Below are positions 42,834 through 53,000 of a stretch of 64,000 bases of DNA, piece after piece. The position numbers and the translations under genes were made by a program. Numbering within the stretch: position 1 is the stretch's first letter; each line of letters starts with the position of its first letter. The stretch is from contig CAZNLJ010000002.1 in assembly GCA_964573725.1 (NCBI GenBank), positions 62,001 through 126,000 of the forward strand, given 5' to 3'. Source of the DNA: UBA6168 sp964573725. Lineage in GTDB: Bacteria; Bacteroidota; Bacteroidia; Chitinophagales; Saprospiraceae. The notes below the pieces were generated by a model that did not search any database, was not told the DNA's origin, and was given only the letters and a program-made list of their open reading frames with translations.

Positions 42834-43245
42834 AGGGCATCGGCTTGATGATTGGTTCCGGAAGGCGTGGCCTCCGGGTCGGCCCCGGATCATCGGGCCG
42901 GGTAAAAGTAAGGAAATATGCAGGACCGTACACGGCCGGTCGAAGGGAATATTTCGGGAAAGGCGGCACCGACCGCCGTGGCGGGGAACCGACAAGGGTG
43001 TACGTCGAACTTTCGATGCATATCTTTTGACATCGGAAAAACGCCGCAGGAATAAACGATTAAGGATGGTTGATGCATATTCCTGTTGTCAGCTGTGACA
43101 GGAAGGCCGAAATTTTGAAATACACCCACCGACAATATTCCATGCGATTCGCCGGATTGCGAAACAATCGGGGCTGCGGACAGTTTTACAAGGGAAGAGG
43201 CGGGCAACCGAAGCTTCGAACCGCTCAACATCCTTTCCGCTGCTT
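42834..43245. other. Intergenic region between divergent thyA and START-domain genes
   Basis: This 412-base gap includes TACTTTTA on the minus strand (42903-42910), one base off the -7 consensus and about 70 bases from the thyA start. On the plus strand an AT-rich segment near 43020-43090 may contain the START-gene promoter, but no clear element is visible. Confidence 0.4.
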
Positions 43246-43929
43246 ATGCGCCAGATATACCTTGCCGGCCTGCTGATACTGACCTTGCCACTGCTGTCCG
43301 GCAGCCGCCGTCCGCCGGGCGCCGACATGGACGGCTGGGAGTTGAAAAAGCAAAAGGACGGCATACAGGTGTACGTCCGGGAGCAGCCGGGCTCCCCCAT
43401 CAAGGAGTTGAAATTCAGCACCACGCTACGGGCATCCCTCCATGCGGTCGGTGCCCTGCTGACCGATGTGGAGGGCTACAACGACTGGGTATATGCCTCG
43501 GTGGTATCCAGGACCATCGAGCGCGTATCGGATACGGAGGTATACTACTATGCCGAATTGGATTTCCCCTGGCCATTCGAGAACCGCGACCTGGTGCTGT
43601 ATTCGCGGTTCTGGCAGGACCCCACGACCTATGCCATCCACTCCCGCACCTGGTCGCGCCACTGGATGCTGCCGGAGAAAGAAAACATCGTCCGCATCAA
43701 GGATACCAACCTTTCCTGGGCCTTCCGACCGGGGCCGGACGGCATGGTGCAGGTGGATTATTACCTCCAATCCGACCCCGGCGGCAATATCCCCGCCTGG
43801 ATGGTCAACCTGGCCGCCGACCAGGGCCCTTTCCAATCGATGTTGCGCTTCCGGGAAATGCTGACCCGCGCCCCCTACCGGGACCGGAAGCTCCCCTTCG
43901 TCCGGGAATTTCCGCAACGGACGCCATGA
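43246..43929 (+). CDS. Secreted START-domain lipid-binding protein
   Basis: This 227-residue protein has a signal peptide (1-19, ending LLSGS) and a START-like domain covering most of the rest. Recognisable segments are WELKKQKDGIQVYVREQPG, DVEGYNDWVYASVVSRTIER, FPWPFENRDLVLYSRF and VQVDYYLQSDPGGNIPAWMV. This is the pattern of bacterial START proteins that bind hydrophobic ligands in a deep pocket. Ligand and partner are not known. It precedes the half-length asparaginase gene by 84 bases, but that gene has its own -7 element. Confidence 0.87.
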   Translation: MRQIYLAGLLILTLPLLSGSRRPPGADMDGWELKKQKDGIQVYVREQPGSPIKELKFSTTLRASLHAVGALLTDVEGYNDWVYASVVSRTIERVSDTEVYYYAELDFPWPFENRDLVLYSRFWQDPTTYAIHSRTWSRHWMLPEKENIVRIKDTNLSWAFRPGPDGMVQVDYYLQSDPGGNIPAWMVNLAADQGPFQSMLRFREMLTRAPYRDRKLPFVREFPQRTP

Positions 43930-43958
43930 CCCGGCACGGAAGATTCCGCGCGCAACAT

Positions 43959-43993
43959 TTTGGCATCGGGAAAACGGCTTTTACCTACCTTTG
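43959..43993 (+). promoter_or_regulatory. Candidate promoter of the asparaginase-domain gene
   Basis: TACCTTTG (43986-43993) matches the -7 consensus and TTTG (43959-43962) may be the -33 element with a long 23-base spacer. The leader to the start at 44014 is about 15 bases. Confidence 0.5.
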
Positions 43994-44013
43994 CGCCTTA
44001 TCTCGTTGCGACC

Positions 44014-44514
44014 ATGATCCAGGTATTCGTTACAGGCGGGACATTTGACAAGGCCTACAATTACATTTCCGGCGTATTGTATTTCAAGGACACCAATGTC
44101 CCTTCCATGCTGGAGTTGGGACGCTGTTCCATCGATTACAACCTCAAGACCCTCATGATGGTCGACAGCCTGGACATGACGGACGCCGACCGCGCCATCA
44201 TCGCCCACAACTGCCGGCTGGCAAGCACCGACCGGATCCTCATCACCCACGGCACCGATACCATCGTCCAGACGGCCACCTACCTGGCCAACGAGGCGAT
44301 GGCGGACAAGACCATCGTCCTGACCGGCGCCCTGGTTCCCTACGCCTTCGGCACCTCCTCGGACGGTTTTTTCAATCTAGGCAGTGCGCTGGCCTTCCTG
44401 CAGACCTTGCCGCCGGGTGTGTATGTCGCCATGAACGGCCGGTACTTCCCCTGGAACAAGGTCCGGAAGAATATCCGGACAGGCTACTTCGAGGAAATCG
44501 ACCCGATTCCCTGA
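44014..44514 (+). CDS. Single-domain asparaginase-like protein
   Basis: This 166-residue protein has only the N-terminal domain of type I/II L-asparaginases. Both catalytic threonine motifs are present: VFVTGGTFDK near the N-terminus and ITHGTDTIVQTA further on. KTIVLTGALVPY matches the MTGA-type segment of the family. The C-terminal domain of full-length enzymes (about 330 residues), which completes the dimer active site, is absent. Stand-alone proteins of this size exist as a family, so I do not regard it as a broken gene. Whether it hydrolyses asparagine is uncertain. The start at 44014 lies about 20 bases after a -7 element. Confidence 0.85.
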   Translation: MIQVFVTGGTFDKAYNYISGVLYFKDTNVPSMLELGRCSIDYNLKTLMMVDSLDMTDADRAIIAHNCRLASTDRILITHGTDTIVQTATYLANEAMADKTIVLTGALVPYAFGTSSDGFFNLGSALAFLQTLPPGVYVAMNGRYFPWNKVRKNIRTGYFEEIDPIP

Positions 44515-44701
44515 CATTCCCGTCCAGGTATTCAAACCATGGAAATCACCCGACCCAAGGATGGGCGTATCCGGCACTTTTTTTTTATCATTGCAGCGCT
44601 TAACACCGGGCCGGCCCCGGCCGGCGGGCAGGTCGGCCCGACAAGATCCCATGACCCGAGACAACATCAATACAGGACCTTTCGAATAAAGTCTGACTTT
44701 C

Positions 44702-46333
44702 ATGAAATCAACTACCGTACTCCTCCTGCTGACGCTGGTGTCCGCCTGGTCATCCGCCATACTCGCACAGATACCGGCCCCGGTTCCGGCCCTTTACCAA
44801 ACCGACACCATCCAGGAAATCCGCATCACCTTCGAGGCGTCGAACTGGCCTTACCTCCTGGATTCCCTGCGATACAACGGGAATACCATGCTCCGCGGGA
44901 CGGTGACAATCAACGGTATCCCCTTCGAGGGGGCCGGCATCCGTTATCGGGGCGGCAAATCCTTCACCCCCGGCTCCAGCCGGAACCCATTGCACATCGC
45001 ACTCGACCATTCGGACCCCTCCCTGCACCTGGAGGGCTACCGAAACCTGAAATTGTCCAATACCCTGCGCGACCCCAGCATGATCCGGGAGGTGCTGAGC
45101 TACGAAATCGCCCGCCGCTATATGGCCGCCCCGCTGGCGAACTTCGCCCGCGTCTACATCAACGGTTCCTATTACGGCCTGATGGCCAACATCGAATCCG
45201 TCGAGGAAGCCCCCTTCCTCGAAAGGTATTTCGGCGGCACCGGGCACGGCTTCTTCAAGGCCAACCAACAACAGGAGGAGAAAGCACCCGCCGGCTGCAA
45301 GAACAACATCTACGGCTCCCTCGAATACGACGAAAGCCCTGCCTGCTATGACTACAACTTCGAAAAACTTTCGGAACACGGTACCGGCGCACTGATCAAG
45401 CTCGCCAAGACCCTGCAGGAAGCACCCGCCACCCTCCCCGACCAACTGAACATCGACGCCACCCTCTGGATGCATGCCTTCAACAACCTGGTGGTCAACC
45501 TGAGCAGCTACTCCGGACAACACAGCGTCAACTACTACCTTTACCAGGACCGGCAAGGCCGGTTCACACCGGTCATCTGGGACCTCAACCTGGCTTTCGG
45601 CAGCTTTAAGAACACCGGATCCGGTTCGGATCTGAAAATCAAACAGCTACAGGAGCTGAACCCGCTGCTCTACGCCGACAACCCCACCAAACCCCTGGTG
45701 AGCAAACTCCTCGAAAACCCCACTTGGCGCAAGCAGTACCTGTCCCATCTGCGGGCCATGCTCCACGATCAGGTCACCAGCGGCAACCTGGAGCAACGCG
45801 CCACCGAACTGCAGCAACTCATCCGGGAAGCCGTCGACCAGGACCCCGGCAAGTATTACACGCTGGAGGATTTCTCCCGCAGCCTGGAGGAGACCATCGG
45901 CCGAAAAAGCAAGATACCCGGGATCCTCGAACTGATGCGCAAACGCAGCGCCTTCCTGAAATCCCATCCGGACCTTTCCGTGTTTCCGCCGGACATTTCC
46001 CAGGTCCAGGCAGCCTCCCGCCAACCCTTGGCACAGCAGCAGCTGGCACAGTTCCACATTACCGCCCAGGTCGACAAGTATCCGAAAAAGGTATTCCTGT
46101 ACTACCGGCTGGACAACACCGCCGAATTCACGGAAATCCTGATGCATGACGACGGGACTGCGGATGACGGTACGGCCGGGAACGGCATTTACGGCGCCAC
46201 CGTACGGCCCGGCGGCGGCGAGACGACCATCGAGTATTACATCGTCGCGGAAAATGCCGGCCTGCTCAGTTACAGCCCGGCCGATTATATGTGGAACCGC
46301 CACCGCACCAGCCTCGAGGCCATCAACCGATGA
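44702..46333 (+). CDS. Secreted CotH kinase family protein (first copy)
   Basis: This 543-residue protein has a signal peptide (1-23, ending AILAQ) and a CotH-type kinase domain (about 35-400). Segments include IRITFEASNWPYLLDSL, GAGIRYRGGKSF, LKLSNTLRDPSMIREVLSYE, VYINGSYYGLMANIESVEE, NYYLYQDRQGRFTPVIWDLN and LWMHAFNNLVVNLSSYSG. CotH proteins phosphorylate other proteins outside the cytosol. Where the family has NxD before the NYYLY segment this copy has NLSS, so a catalytic acid may be missing. The C-terminal beta domain (about 430-543) has MHDDGTADDGTAGNGIYGA and ends without a T9SS sorting signal. The stop codon overlaps the start of the second copy (ATGA). Confidence 0.88.
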   Translation: MKSTTVLLLLTLVSAWSSAILAQIPAPVPALYQTDTIQEIRITFEASNWPYLLDSLRYNGNTMLRGTVTINGIPFEGAGIRYRGGKSFTPGSSRNPLHIALDHSDPSLHLEGYRNLKLSNTLRDPSMIREVLSYEIARRYMAAPLANFARVYINGSYYGLMANIESVEEAPFLERYFGGTGHGFFKANQQQEEKAPAGCKNNIYGSLEYDESPACYDYNFEKLSEHGTGALIKLAKTLQEAPATLPDQLNIDATLWMHAFNNLVVNLSSYSGQHSVNYYLYQDRQGRFTPVIWDLNLAFGSFKNTGSGSDLKIKQLQELNPLLYADNPTKPLVSKLLENPTWRKQYLSHLRAMLHDQVTSGNLEQRATELQQLIREAVDQDPGKYYTLEDFSRSLEETIGRKSKIPGILELMRKRSAFLKSHPDLSVFPPDISQVQAASRQPLAQQQLAQFHITAQVDKYPKKVFLYYRLDNTAEFTEILMHDDGTADDGTAGNGIYGATVRPGGGETTIEYYIVAENAGLLSYSPADYMWNRHRTSLEAINR

Positions 46334-47970
46334 CGATGGGTGCCGTGCTTGCCGCTCCACAGCTGGGAAAATGGATCCGGTCCATCGCAGCCGCCGCCGT
46401 CCTCCTGCCTGGCATGCTGTCCGCCCAGGCGGGACCCTACGACCGGGACCACCTGACCGAAGTCCGCATCACTTTCCAGGAAGCCGACTGGCGCCAACAG
46501 TTGGATTCCCTGAAGCGGCTCGGCACCAAGGAGCGGCTGGCCGCGACCGTACAGGTCGACGGGAAAACCTACCCCGGCGTCGGTGTCCGGTTCAAGGGGA
46601 ACAGCTCCTACAACAACCCGCGCGCCAAAGGCAGCCTCAAGCTGCCGCTCAACCTCAAGGCAGACTACACCGTCAAGGGCCAGACTTTCGCCCCCGGCGT
46701 CAAGACCCTCAAGCTCTCCAACGTCTTCCAGGATCCCGGCTTCCTCCGGGAAGTGCTTTCGTATGAAATCGCCCGGAAATACATGGTCGCCCCCCGGTGC
46801 AATTTCGCCAAGGTGTACATCAACGGGGAATACATCGGGCTGTACAACAATACGGAATCCGTGGACGAAGCATTCCTGTCCAGTCGGTTCGGCGGCTACA
46901 GCGGCGTCCTGTTCAAATGCGATCCGGAATGGAGCGAGGTCCGGCCGGCCGATGACACTTGTCCGGAAGGCGACAAGTCCTCCCTGATGTACCTGGGGGA
47001 GGACCCCGCCTGCTACAAGGTCTGGTATGAGGCGGAGACGGATGAACCCGGGCACTGGGAAACGCTGATCCGGCTGACCCGGGTATTGAGGGAACAACCC
47101 GCCGAGGTGGACCAACTGCTGAATGTGGACATGACCCTTTGGATGCACGCCTTCAATGCCGTCCTCGTCAACCTGGACAGCTACACCGGCCGGCTCAGCC
47201 ACAACTACTACCTCTACCGGACACCGGACGGGCTGCTCACCCCCATCCTGTGGGACATGAACATCTCCTTCGGCGGCTTCCGATACGACGGTGAGAAACA
47301 GGGCGCGCTGACCGACGAGGAGCTCCAGCACTTCAGCCTTTTCTCGCACTACAAGACCAAGAACCCGAAGCGGCCCCTGATCACCAACCTCCTGGCCGTC
47401 CCGCTTTGGCGGAAGATATACGTCGGCCACTGCCTCACCTTGTTGCAGGAAAATTTCGCCAACGGGGAATACCTGGATTATGCCCGGCGGACCAGCACCT
47501 ACATCGACGAGGCCGTCCGTACCGATCCCCACAAGTTCTACTCCTACGAGGATTTCCACCGAAACCTCTCGCATTCCGTGGATATGGGGACCACCAACTC
47601 CATCGGCCTGGAGACCTTGATGAAAGCCCGCACGGAATACCTGTTGGCACATCCCCTTTTCAAAGGGGATCGTCCGACCGTCGAATCGCCCCTCCACAAG
47701 CTGTCCGCCGATGGAAAAGCGTTGGTCACCGCTTCCGCCACCCATACCCAGACCCTGTGGCTCGCCTACCGCCGGCACCCGGCGGAACCGTTCCGGATGA
47801 TCGAGATGTACGACGACGGCCGACATGGGGACGGCGCACCGCAGGACGGCCGTTGGGGCATCACCGTCGACCAGGCGGCAGGAGCCCACTACTACCTCGT
47901 CGCGGAAGGGGAGCGGCTTGCCACAACCGCCCCCGCCCGTGCTTCCCTGGAGTTCTTCGAAATCCGCTGA
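46330..47970 (+). CDS. Secreted CotH kinase family protein (second copy)
   Basis: This 546-residue protein resembles the first copy in every domain. A signal peptide (about 15-35, SIAAAAVLLPGMLSAQ) leads into the CotH domain with VRITFQEADWRQQLDSL, GVRFKGNSSYNNPRAKGSLK, KLSNVFQDPGFLREVLSYE and VYINGEYIGLYNNTESVDE, then VLVNLDSYTGRLSHNYYLY and LTPILWDMNISFGG. This copy keeps the NxD acid (NLDSY) that the first copy lacks. The C-terminal domain with MYDDGRHGDGAPQDGRWGI is also shared. The ATG overlaps the preceding stop codon, so translation is coupled; a start two codons later (46336) is possible. The duplication is old, since similarity is moderate. Confidence 0.87.
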   Translation: MTMGAVLAAPQLGKWIRSIAAAAVLLPGMLSAQAGPYDRDHLTEVRITFQEADWRQQLDSLKRLGTKERLAATVQVDGKTYPGVGVRFKGNSSYNNPRAKGSLKLPLNLKADYTVKGQTFAPGVKTLKLSNVFQDPGFLREVLSYEIARKYMVAPRCNFAKVYINGEYIGLYNNTESVDEAFLSSRFGGYSGVLFKCDPEWSEVRPADDTCPEGDKSSLMYLGEDPACYKVWYEAETDEPGHWETLIRLTRVLREQPAEVDQLLNVDMTLWMHAFNAVLVNLDSYTGRLSHNYYLYRTPDGLLTPILWDMNISFGGFRYDGEKQGALTDEELQHFSLFSHYKTKNPKRPLITNLLAVPLWRKIYVGHCLTLLQENFANGEYLDYARRTSTYIDEAVRTDPHKFYSYEDFHRNLSHSVDMGTTNSIGLETLMKARTEYLLAHPLFKGDRPTVESPLHKLSADGKALVTASATHTQTLWLAYRRHPAEPFRMIEMYDDGRHGDGAPQDGRWGITVDQAAGAHYYLVAEGERLATTAPARASLEFFEIR

Positions 47971-48016
47971 CCTCCTCCGGAAAAAGGTGGCGAAAGCGCC
48001 CGGCCGACAAAGCCGG

Positions 48017-48048
48017 TTTACATTCCCGCGAAAAGACCCTTATTTTTG
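48017..48048 (+). promoter_or_regulatory. Candidate promoter of the secreted nuclease-like gene
   Basis: TTTA (48017-48020), a 20-base spacer and TATTTTTG (48041-48048) resemble the Bacteroidota promoter, with the -33 element one base off. The leader to the start at 48229 would be about 175 bases. Confidence 0.45.
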
Positions 48049-48228
48049 TACATGATGAGCGGCGCCCGGCCGATTGCGGAATCGGGTCGGACCCATCGGA
48101 GTCCCGTCCGTTCAGCCCGGACAAGATGACACGCGGCATGCCGCCCCTGTGCGCACGCACACCAGGAAGAGGCGGCCGGACCTGCAACGGACCGCCCCGA
48201 CTTCCCGGCGGTCCTTCAACAAACGGAT

Positions 48229-49977
48229 ATGCGACGCATCGGAATCCTGCTGACCCTGTTGGCGCCGGCCTTGCTGCCGGCGCAACTCCTGCCGATCCTG
48301 GTGGACGGGCGGTTCGACGACTGGATGCAAGCGGCGGTCACCTGGGACGACGGCGGCGGTGACGGCAGCACCGTCGACCTCCTGCATTTGGGCGCAGCCA
48401 ACGATGCGGATTTCCTCTTCCTCGACATCCGGCTCGACCAGGAAATCCAACTGACGGGCGCCAACGACCTCTATCTGTTGATCGACGGGGACAACGATGC
48501 CGGCACCGGGAAAACGTTCAACGGCATCGGAGCCGAGCTGGAGATATCCTTCGACGGGCTGGATGTCCGTTATTTCATCGGAAACAACACCTATACCACC
48601 GGTTGGCAGGCCTTGCAGTTTTACCACCAGCCCACCTTCGGCAGTGACCGGTTCGAACTGGCCATCGCCCGCAACACCATCGTTGCCGGCAGTCTGCCCC
48701 TTTTCGCCGGCGACACCATCCGGCTGGCCTTGCGGTACGGAAACAGCGACCAACTACCGAATGCCGGGCAGACCTTCCCCTTTGTGTTCGACAACGGCCT
48801 GCTGCCTCCGCCCATACCCCTGCCCCTGGAGAAAGCATCCCCCCAACACCTGCGGTTGTTGACCTGGAACACCCTGTCCGACGGACTGGACGACCAGGAC
48901 CGCGCCCCCCGTTTCCGGCGCCTGTTGCAGGCATTGGCCCCGGACATCGTGACGTTCAACGAATGCTGGGACATGACCGCCGGACAAGTCGCCACCCTCA
49001 TGAACCAAGCCCTTCCCCTGGGCAACTTCCAAAGCTGGAAAGCCGTCAAGCTCGACGACGGCAACGTGACCGTCTCCCGATACCCCATCCTGCAAAGCTG
49101 GTATTTCTACCCCGGCCACCGCCTGACAGCTTCCCTGATCGACCTGCCCGCCGGTATCTCGGCCCGTGACCTGCTTGTCATCAACGCCCACCTGCGCTGC
49201 TGTACGGGCGGGGAGTACTTCCGGCAACTCGAAGCCGATGCCGTCGCCGCCTTCCTGCGCGATGCCATCGAGCCCGGCGGCACCATCGACCTCCCGGACG
49301 GCACCCCGTTCGTGATTTCCGGCGACCTCAACCTGGTCGGATGGTCACAACCGCTGCAAACCCTGCAAACCGGCCAAATCGTGCACACCAACCTGTTCGG
49401 GACGGGCGGACCGCTCGACTGGGACGGATCCGACCTGGAGGATGTCCTTTCCCGGCATACCGACCAACGCCAGACCTTCACCTGGCGAAACCCCGGCAGT
49501 TCCTTTCCCCCCTCCCGAATCGACTATCATATCACCGGGAGCAGTGCCCTGACCATCGAGAAGTCCTTCACCCTGCGGACGGAAACCATGCCGGCGGCAC
49601 GGCTGGCCCAATACGGGCTGGACAAGGAAGATACCGGCGAAGCCTCCGACCACCTGCCGAAGGCGACGGACTTCAGCTTCCCCCTGACCACCGCCGCCGA
49701 ACCGCAGTCCCGACCCCGACCCGGAGCCCTCCGACTGGCTCCCAATCCGTTCCGGCGGTCGGCCCACTTGCAGGTACCTACGGACAGCCCGACCACCGCC
49801 ACCCTCTCCGTCTACAGCCTTCGCGGAGACCTGCTGCGCCGGCAAGCCTTCCCACTGACCGAGGACCATCCCATTATTCCCGTCCGGCTCGACGGTTTTC
49901 CGGCGGGAATGTATATTTTTGAAGTACAGACTTCCGCAGCGGTTTACCGGACCAGCGGCATCCTGTATCCGGAATGA
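48229..49977 (+). CDS. Secreted endonuclease/exonuclease/phosphatase family protein with T9SS sorting domain
   Basis: This 582-residue protein has a signal peptide (1-19, ending ALLPAQ). A beta domain (about 22-195) resembles the ligand-binding modules in which DGRFDDWMQA and YLLIDGDNDAGTG occur. The catalytic domain (about 205-470) has LRLLTWNTLSDG, the metal-binding glutamate in VTFNECW, VISGDLNLVGW, RIDYHITG and EASDHLP, the motif series of the DNase I/endonuclease-exonuclease-phosphatase fold. A T9SS sorting domain starts RLAPNPFRRSAHL and ends AGMYIFEVQTS. It should hydrolyse phosphodiesters or phosphoesters outside the cell; whether the substrate is DNA, lipid or sugar phosphate cannot be read. 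Confidence 0.88.
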   Translation: MRRIGILLTLLAPALLPAQLLPILVDGRFDDWMQAAVTWDDGGGDGSTVDLLHLGAANDADFLFLDIRLDQEIQLTGANDLYLLIDGDNDAGTGKTFNGIGAELEISFDGLDVRYFIGNNTYTTGWQALQFYHQPTFGSDRFELAIARNTIVAGSLPLFAGDTIRLALRYGNSDQLPNAGQTFPFVFDNGLLPPPIPLPLEKASPQHLRLLTWNTLSDGLDDQDRAPRFRRLLQALAPDIVTFNECWDMTAGQVATLMNQALPLGNFQSWKAVKLDDGNVTVSRYPILQSWYFYPGHRLTASLIDLPAGISARDLLVINAHLRCCTGGEYFRQLEADAVAAFLRDAIEPGGTIDLPDGTPFVISGDLNLVGWSQPLQTLQTGQIVHTNLFGTGGPLDWDGSDLEDVLSRHTDQRQTFTWRNPGSSFPPSRIDYHITGSSALTIEKSFTLRTETMPAARLAQYGLDKEDTGEASDHLPKATDFSFPLTTAAEPQSRPRPGALRLAPNPFRRSAHLQVPTDSPTTATLSVYSLRGDLLRRQAFPLTEDHPIIPVRLDGFPAGMYIFEVQTSAAVYRTSGILYPE

Positions 49978-50072
49978 CGACCGGTCGGTGCTTCGTCCGA
50001 AAATAAAATCCCGAACGGTGGCGACGGCCAAGCCATCGCCGGCCCGAATGCCGCAAATCCGTTCCCCATCCT

Positions 50073-53000
50073 ATGGAAAAAACATCTTCCGCCGGAAAAA
50101 CCGCCCTGGTCCTCGGTGCCACCGGGCTGGTCGGTCGGCAGCTCGTCGCACAGCTCCTGCAAACGGAGGCATATGGCCAGGTAGTCCTGGTGGGCCGTCG
50201 CCGGTTGGACACCGAACATCCCCGGTTGGTGCAGCACCTCGTCGATTTCCGGGATTTGTCGGACCGGGAGTCCGTACTGACGGGAGACGACATTTTCTGT
50301 TGCCTGGGCACCACTCGCCGCCAGGCAGGCAGCGCCGCCCAATTCACCGCTACGGACTACGGGATCCCGATGGCGGCCGCCCGGATCGCCTACCGCCGGG
50401 GCGGCCGGCAATTCCTGCTGGTCTCCTCCGTCGGCGCCGACCCCCGCTCCTCGTTCCTGTACCCCCGGGTGAAAGGTAAGCTCGAATCGGACCTGCAGGA
50501 GATCGGCTTCGAAACACTCCACCTGTTCCGACCTTCCGTTCTCCTGGGCCGACGGGATGCTCCCCGCCCCCTGGAACAATGGTTCGGCCGCCTGCTGCAA
50601 GGGATCTGCCGGGTTTTGCCCCTTTCCGAAAACCCGTATGTACCGGTCCGGGCCTCCGATGTCGCTGCCGCCATGATAAGGGCTGCCCTTTCCGGTGCGA
50701 AAGGGATCCATATGCATCCGTCCTACACCCTGCTGCCAAAATTTCGAGCCATGCGAACCCATATCCTCTCCTTCCTCGCGTGTTGGTCGGTCTTGATGAC
50801 CGCCTGCCAGGCACCTGCCCCTCCGGACCACCCCATCCGGACCCTACGGGAACACCAGGCACCCTACGAACATTTCTTCCTGCAACGTGCCTACCCCGAT
50901 GCCCATCCGGATATCGCCGCCTTCGAGCAGGGGCTGCGGCAGGCCCGGCAGCTGGCTTCGGCCAAGAACGGCGGTTTCCAGGCCTCCTGGACCGTCCAGG
51001 GGCCCGGCAACATCGGCGGCCGCGCCAACGTGGTGGCCGTCCATCCCACCAATGCGGATATCGTCTTCGCCGGCTTCGCCCACGGAGGACTCTGGCGGAC
51101 GACCGACGGCGGCGACACCTGGCTGCCGGTCTTCGACGGCCAGGCATGGCCCTCCATCGGCTCCATCACCATCGACCCCGACAACCCCGACCGCATCTAT
51201 GTCGGTACCGGAGACCCCAACATCACTTTCTACCCCATGCTCGGCGACGGAGTCTACCGTTCCACCGACGGCGGGGACACCTGGACCCATATCGGGCTCA
51301 CCGCCCAGCGGGTCATCTCCAAAATCGTCCTCCACCCCGAACAACCGGATGTCCTGTTCGCCGCCTCCATGGGCCTGCCCTTCATCCGCGACCAACACCG
51401 CGGCCTCTACCGCACCACCGACGGCGGGAAAAATTGGGAACAAGTCCTGTTCATCAGCGACCAGGCCGGCATCACCGACCTGGTCATGGACCCCTTCGAT
51501 CCGGATATCCTGTACGCTTCCGGCTGGGACCGTGTCCGCAACAACCAGGAAAGCCTCGTCAGCGGACCGGGCGCCCGCATCTACCGGTCGACGGACGGGG
51601 GGGACAGCTGGGAACTCCTGACCAACGGACTGCCCCTCGAAAACCTGGGCCGGACGGGACTGGCCGTTTCCAGACTGACACCCGGCCGCCTGTACGCCAT
51701 GTTCGTGGGCACCGACGCCCAGCTGGCCGGCATCTACCGGACCGATGACGGCGGCGACAGCTGGACTCCCATCGGCATCAACGGACTCGAATCCGCCCTC
51801 GGCGGTTTCGGCTGGTATTTCGGCAAAATCCGCGTCAATCCCGCCGACGACAACGACCTTTACCTCCTCGGGGTGGAATTGTGGCGCGGCGACGCAACGG
51901 GCAGCAACTGGACCATCGCCACGCCCCCCTGGTGGCAGTACGATGTCCATGCGGACAAGCACGACCTCGTGTTTTCCACCGACGGGACCTCCTACCTGGC
52001 CACCGACGGCGGGCTGTACCGGTCGACCGACCTGGGTACGACCTGGACGGATTGCGAAAACATACCCACCACCCAATTCTATCGTGTCGCCTTCAATCCG
52101 CACCAACCCGACCGATATTTCGGCGGTGCGCAGGACAACGGTACCACCGGCGGAAACGCGGACATGATCGACAACTGGCCAAGGATCTACGGAGGAGACG
52201 GCTTCCGCTGCATCTTCCACCCGACCCAGCCGCAGGTGTTCTATGTCGAGACCCAAAACGGCGGGATCGCCGGCACCACCGACGGCGGGAACAGCTTTTT
52301 CGGCGCAAACGCCGGCATCCCCGGCGGAGACCGCCGGAACTGGGACATGCCTTATATCATGAGTCCGCACGACCCGACCGTATTCTATGCCGGCACCTAT
52401 CGCATGTACCGCAGCCAGGGTGATCCGGTGCCCGATTTCCAACCGGTCAGCGAGGACCTGACCGACGGCCTGGTCTACCATCCTCGCCACCACAACATCA
52501 GCTCCATCAGCGAATCACCTTTGCTGGAGGGGCTGCTCTATGTCGGTACGGCCGACGGAAATGTCTGGAAAGCACAAGGCCCCGCCTTCGACTGGACGGA
52601 CATCAGCGGCGCCTTGCCGGACCGTTACGTCACCAGCGTCACCGCCTCCCCTTTCCAGCCGGGTTGGCTCTACATCACCCATTCCGGCTATCGGGACAAC
52701 GAGTTCATCCCCCGCATCCATCGGTCGGTCGACGACGGGCAAAGCTGGGAGGACATCAGCGCCAACCTCCCGGACATCGCCGTCAACCACCTCTTGGTCC
52801 TGCCCGGACATGCCGATTCCGTGCTGTTCGCCGCCACGGATGCCGGTGTGTATGCCTCCGTCGATGCAGGCGGCAACTGGGAGCGCTTGGGGAACAACCT
52901 CCCCTTTGTGCCGGTGTTCGAGTTGGGATGGAACCCGGACCAACGGACCGTATTCGCCGGCACCTTCGCCCGTTCCATCATGAGTTATCCCGTCGATTCC

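Noticed and set aside
43070..43276. 68-residue frame before the START-domain gene
   Set aside because: It overlaps the START gene's signal peptide in another frame and has no protein-like pattern.
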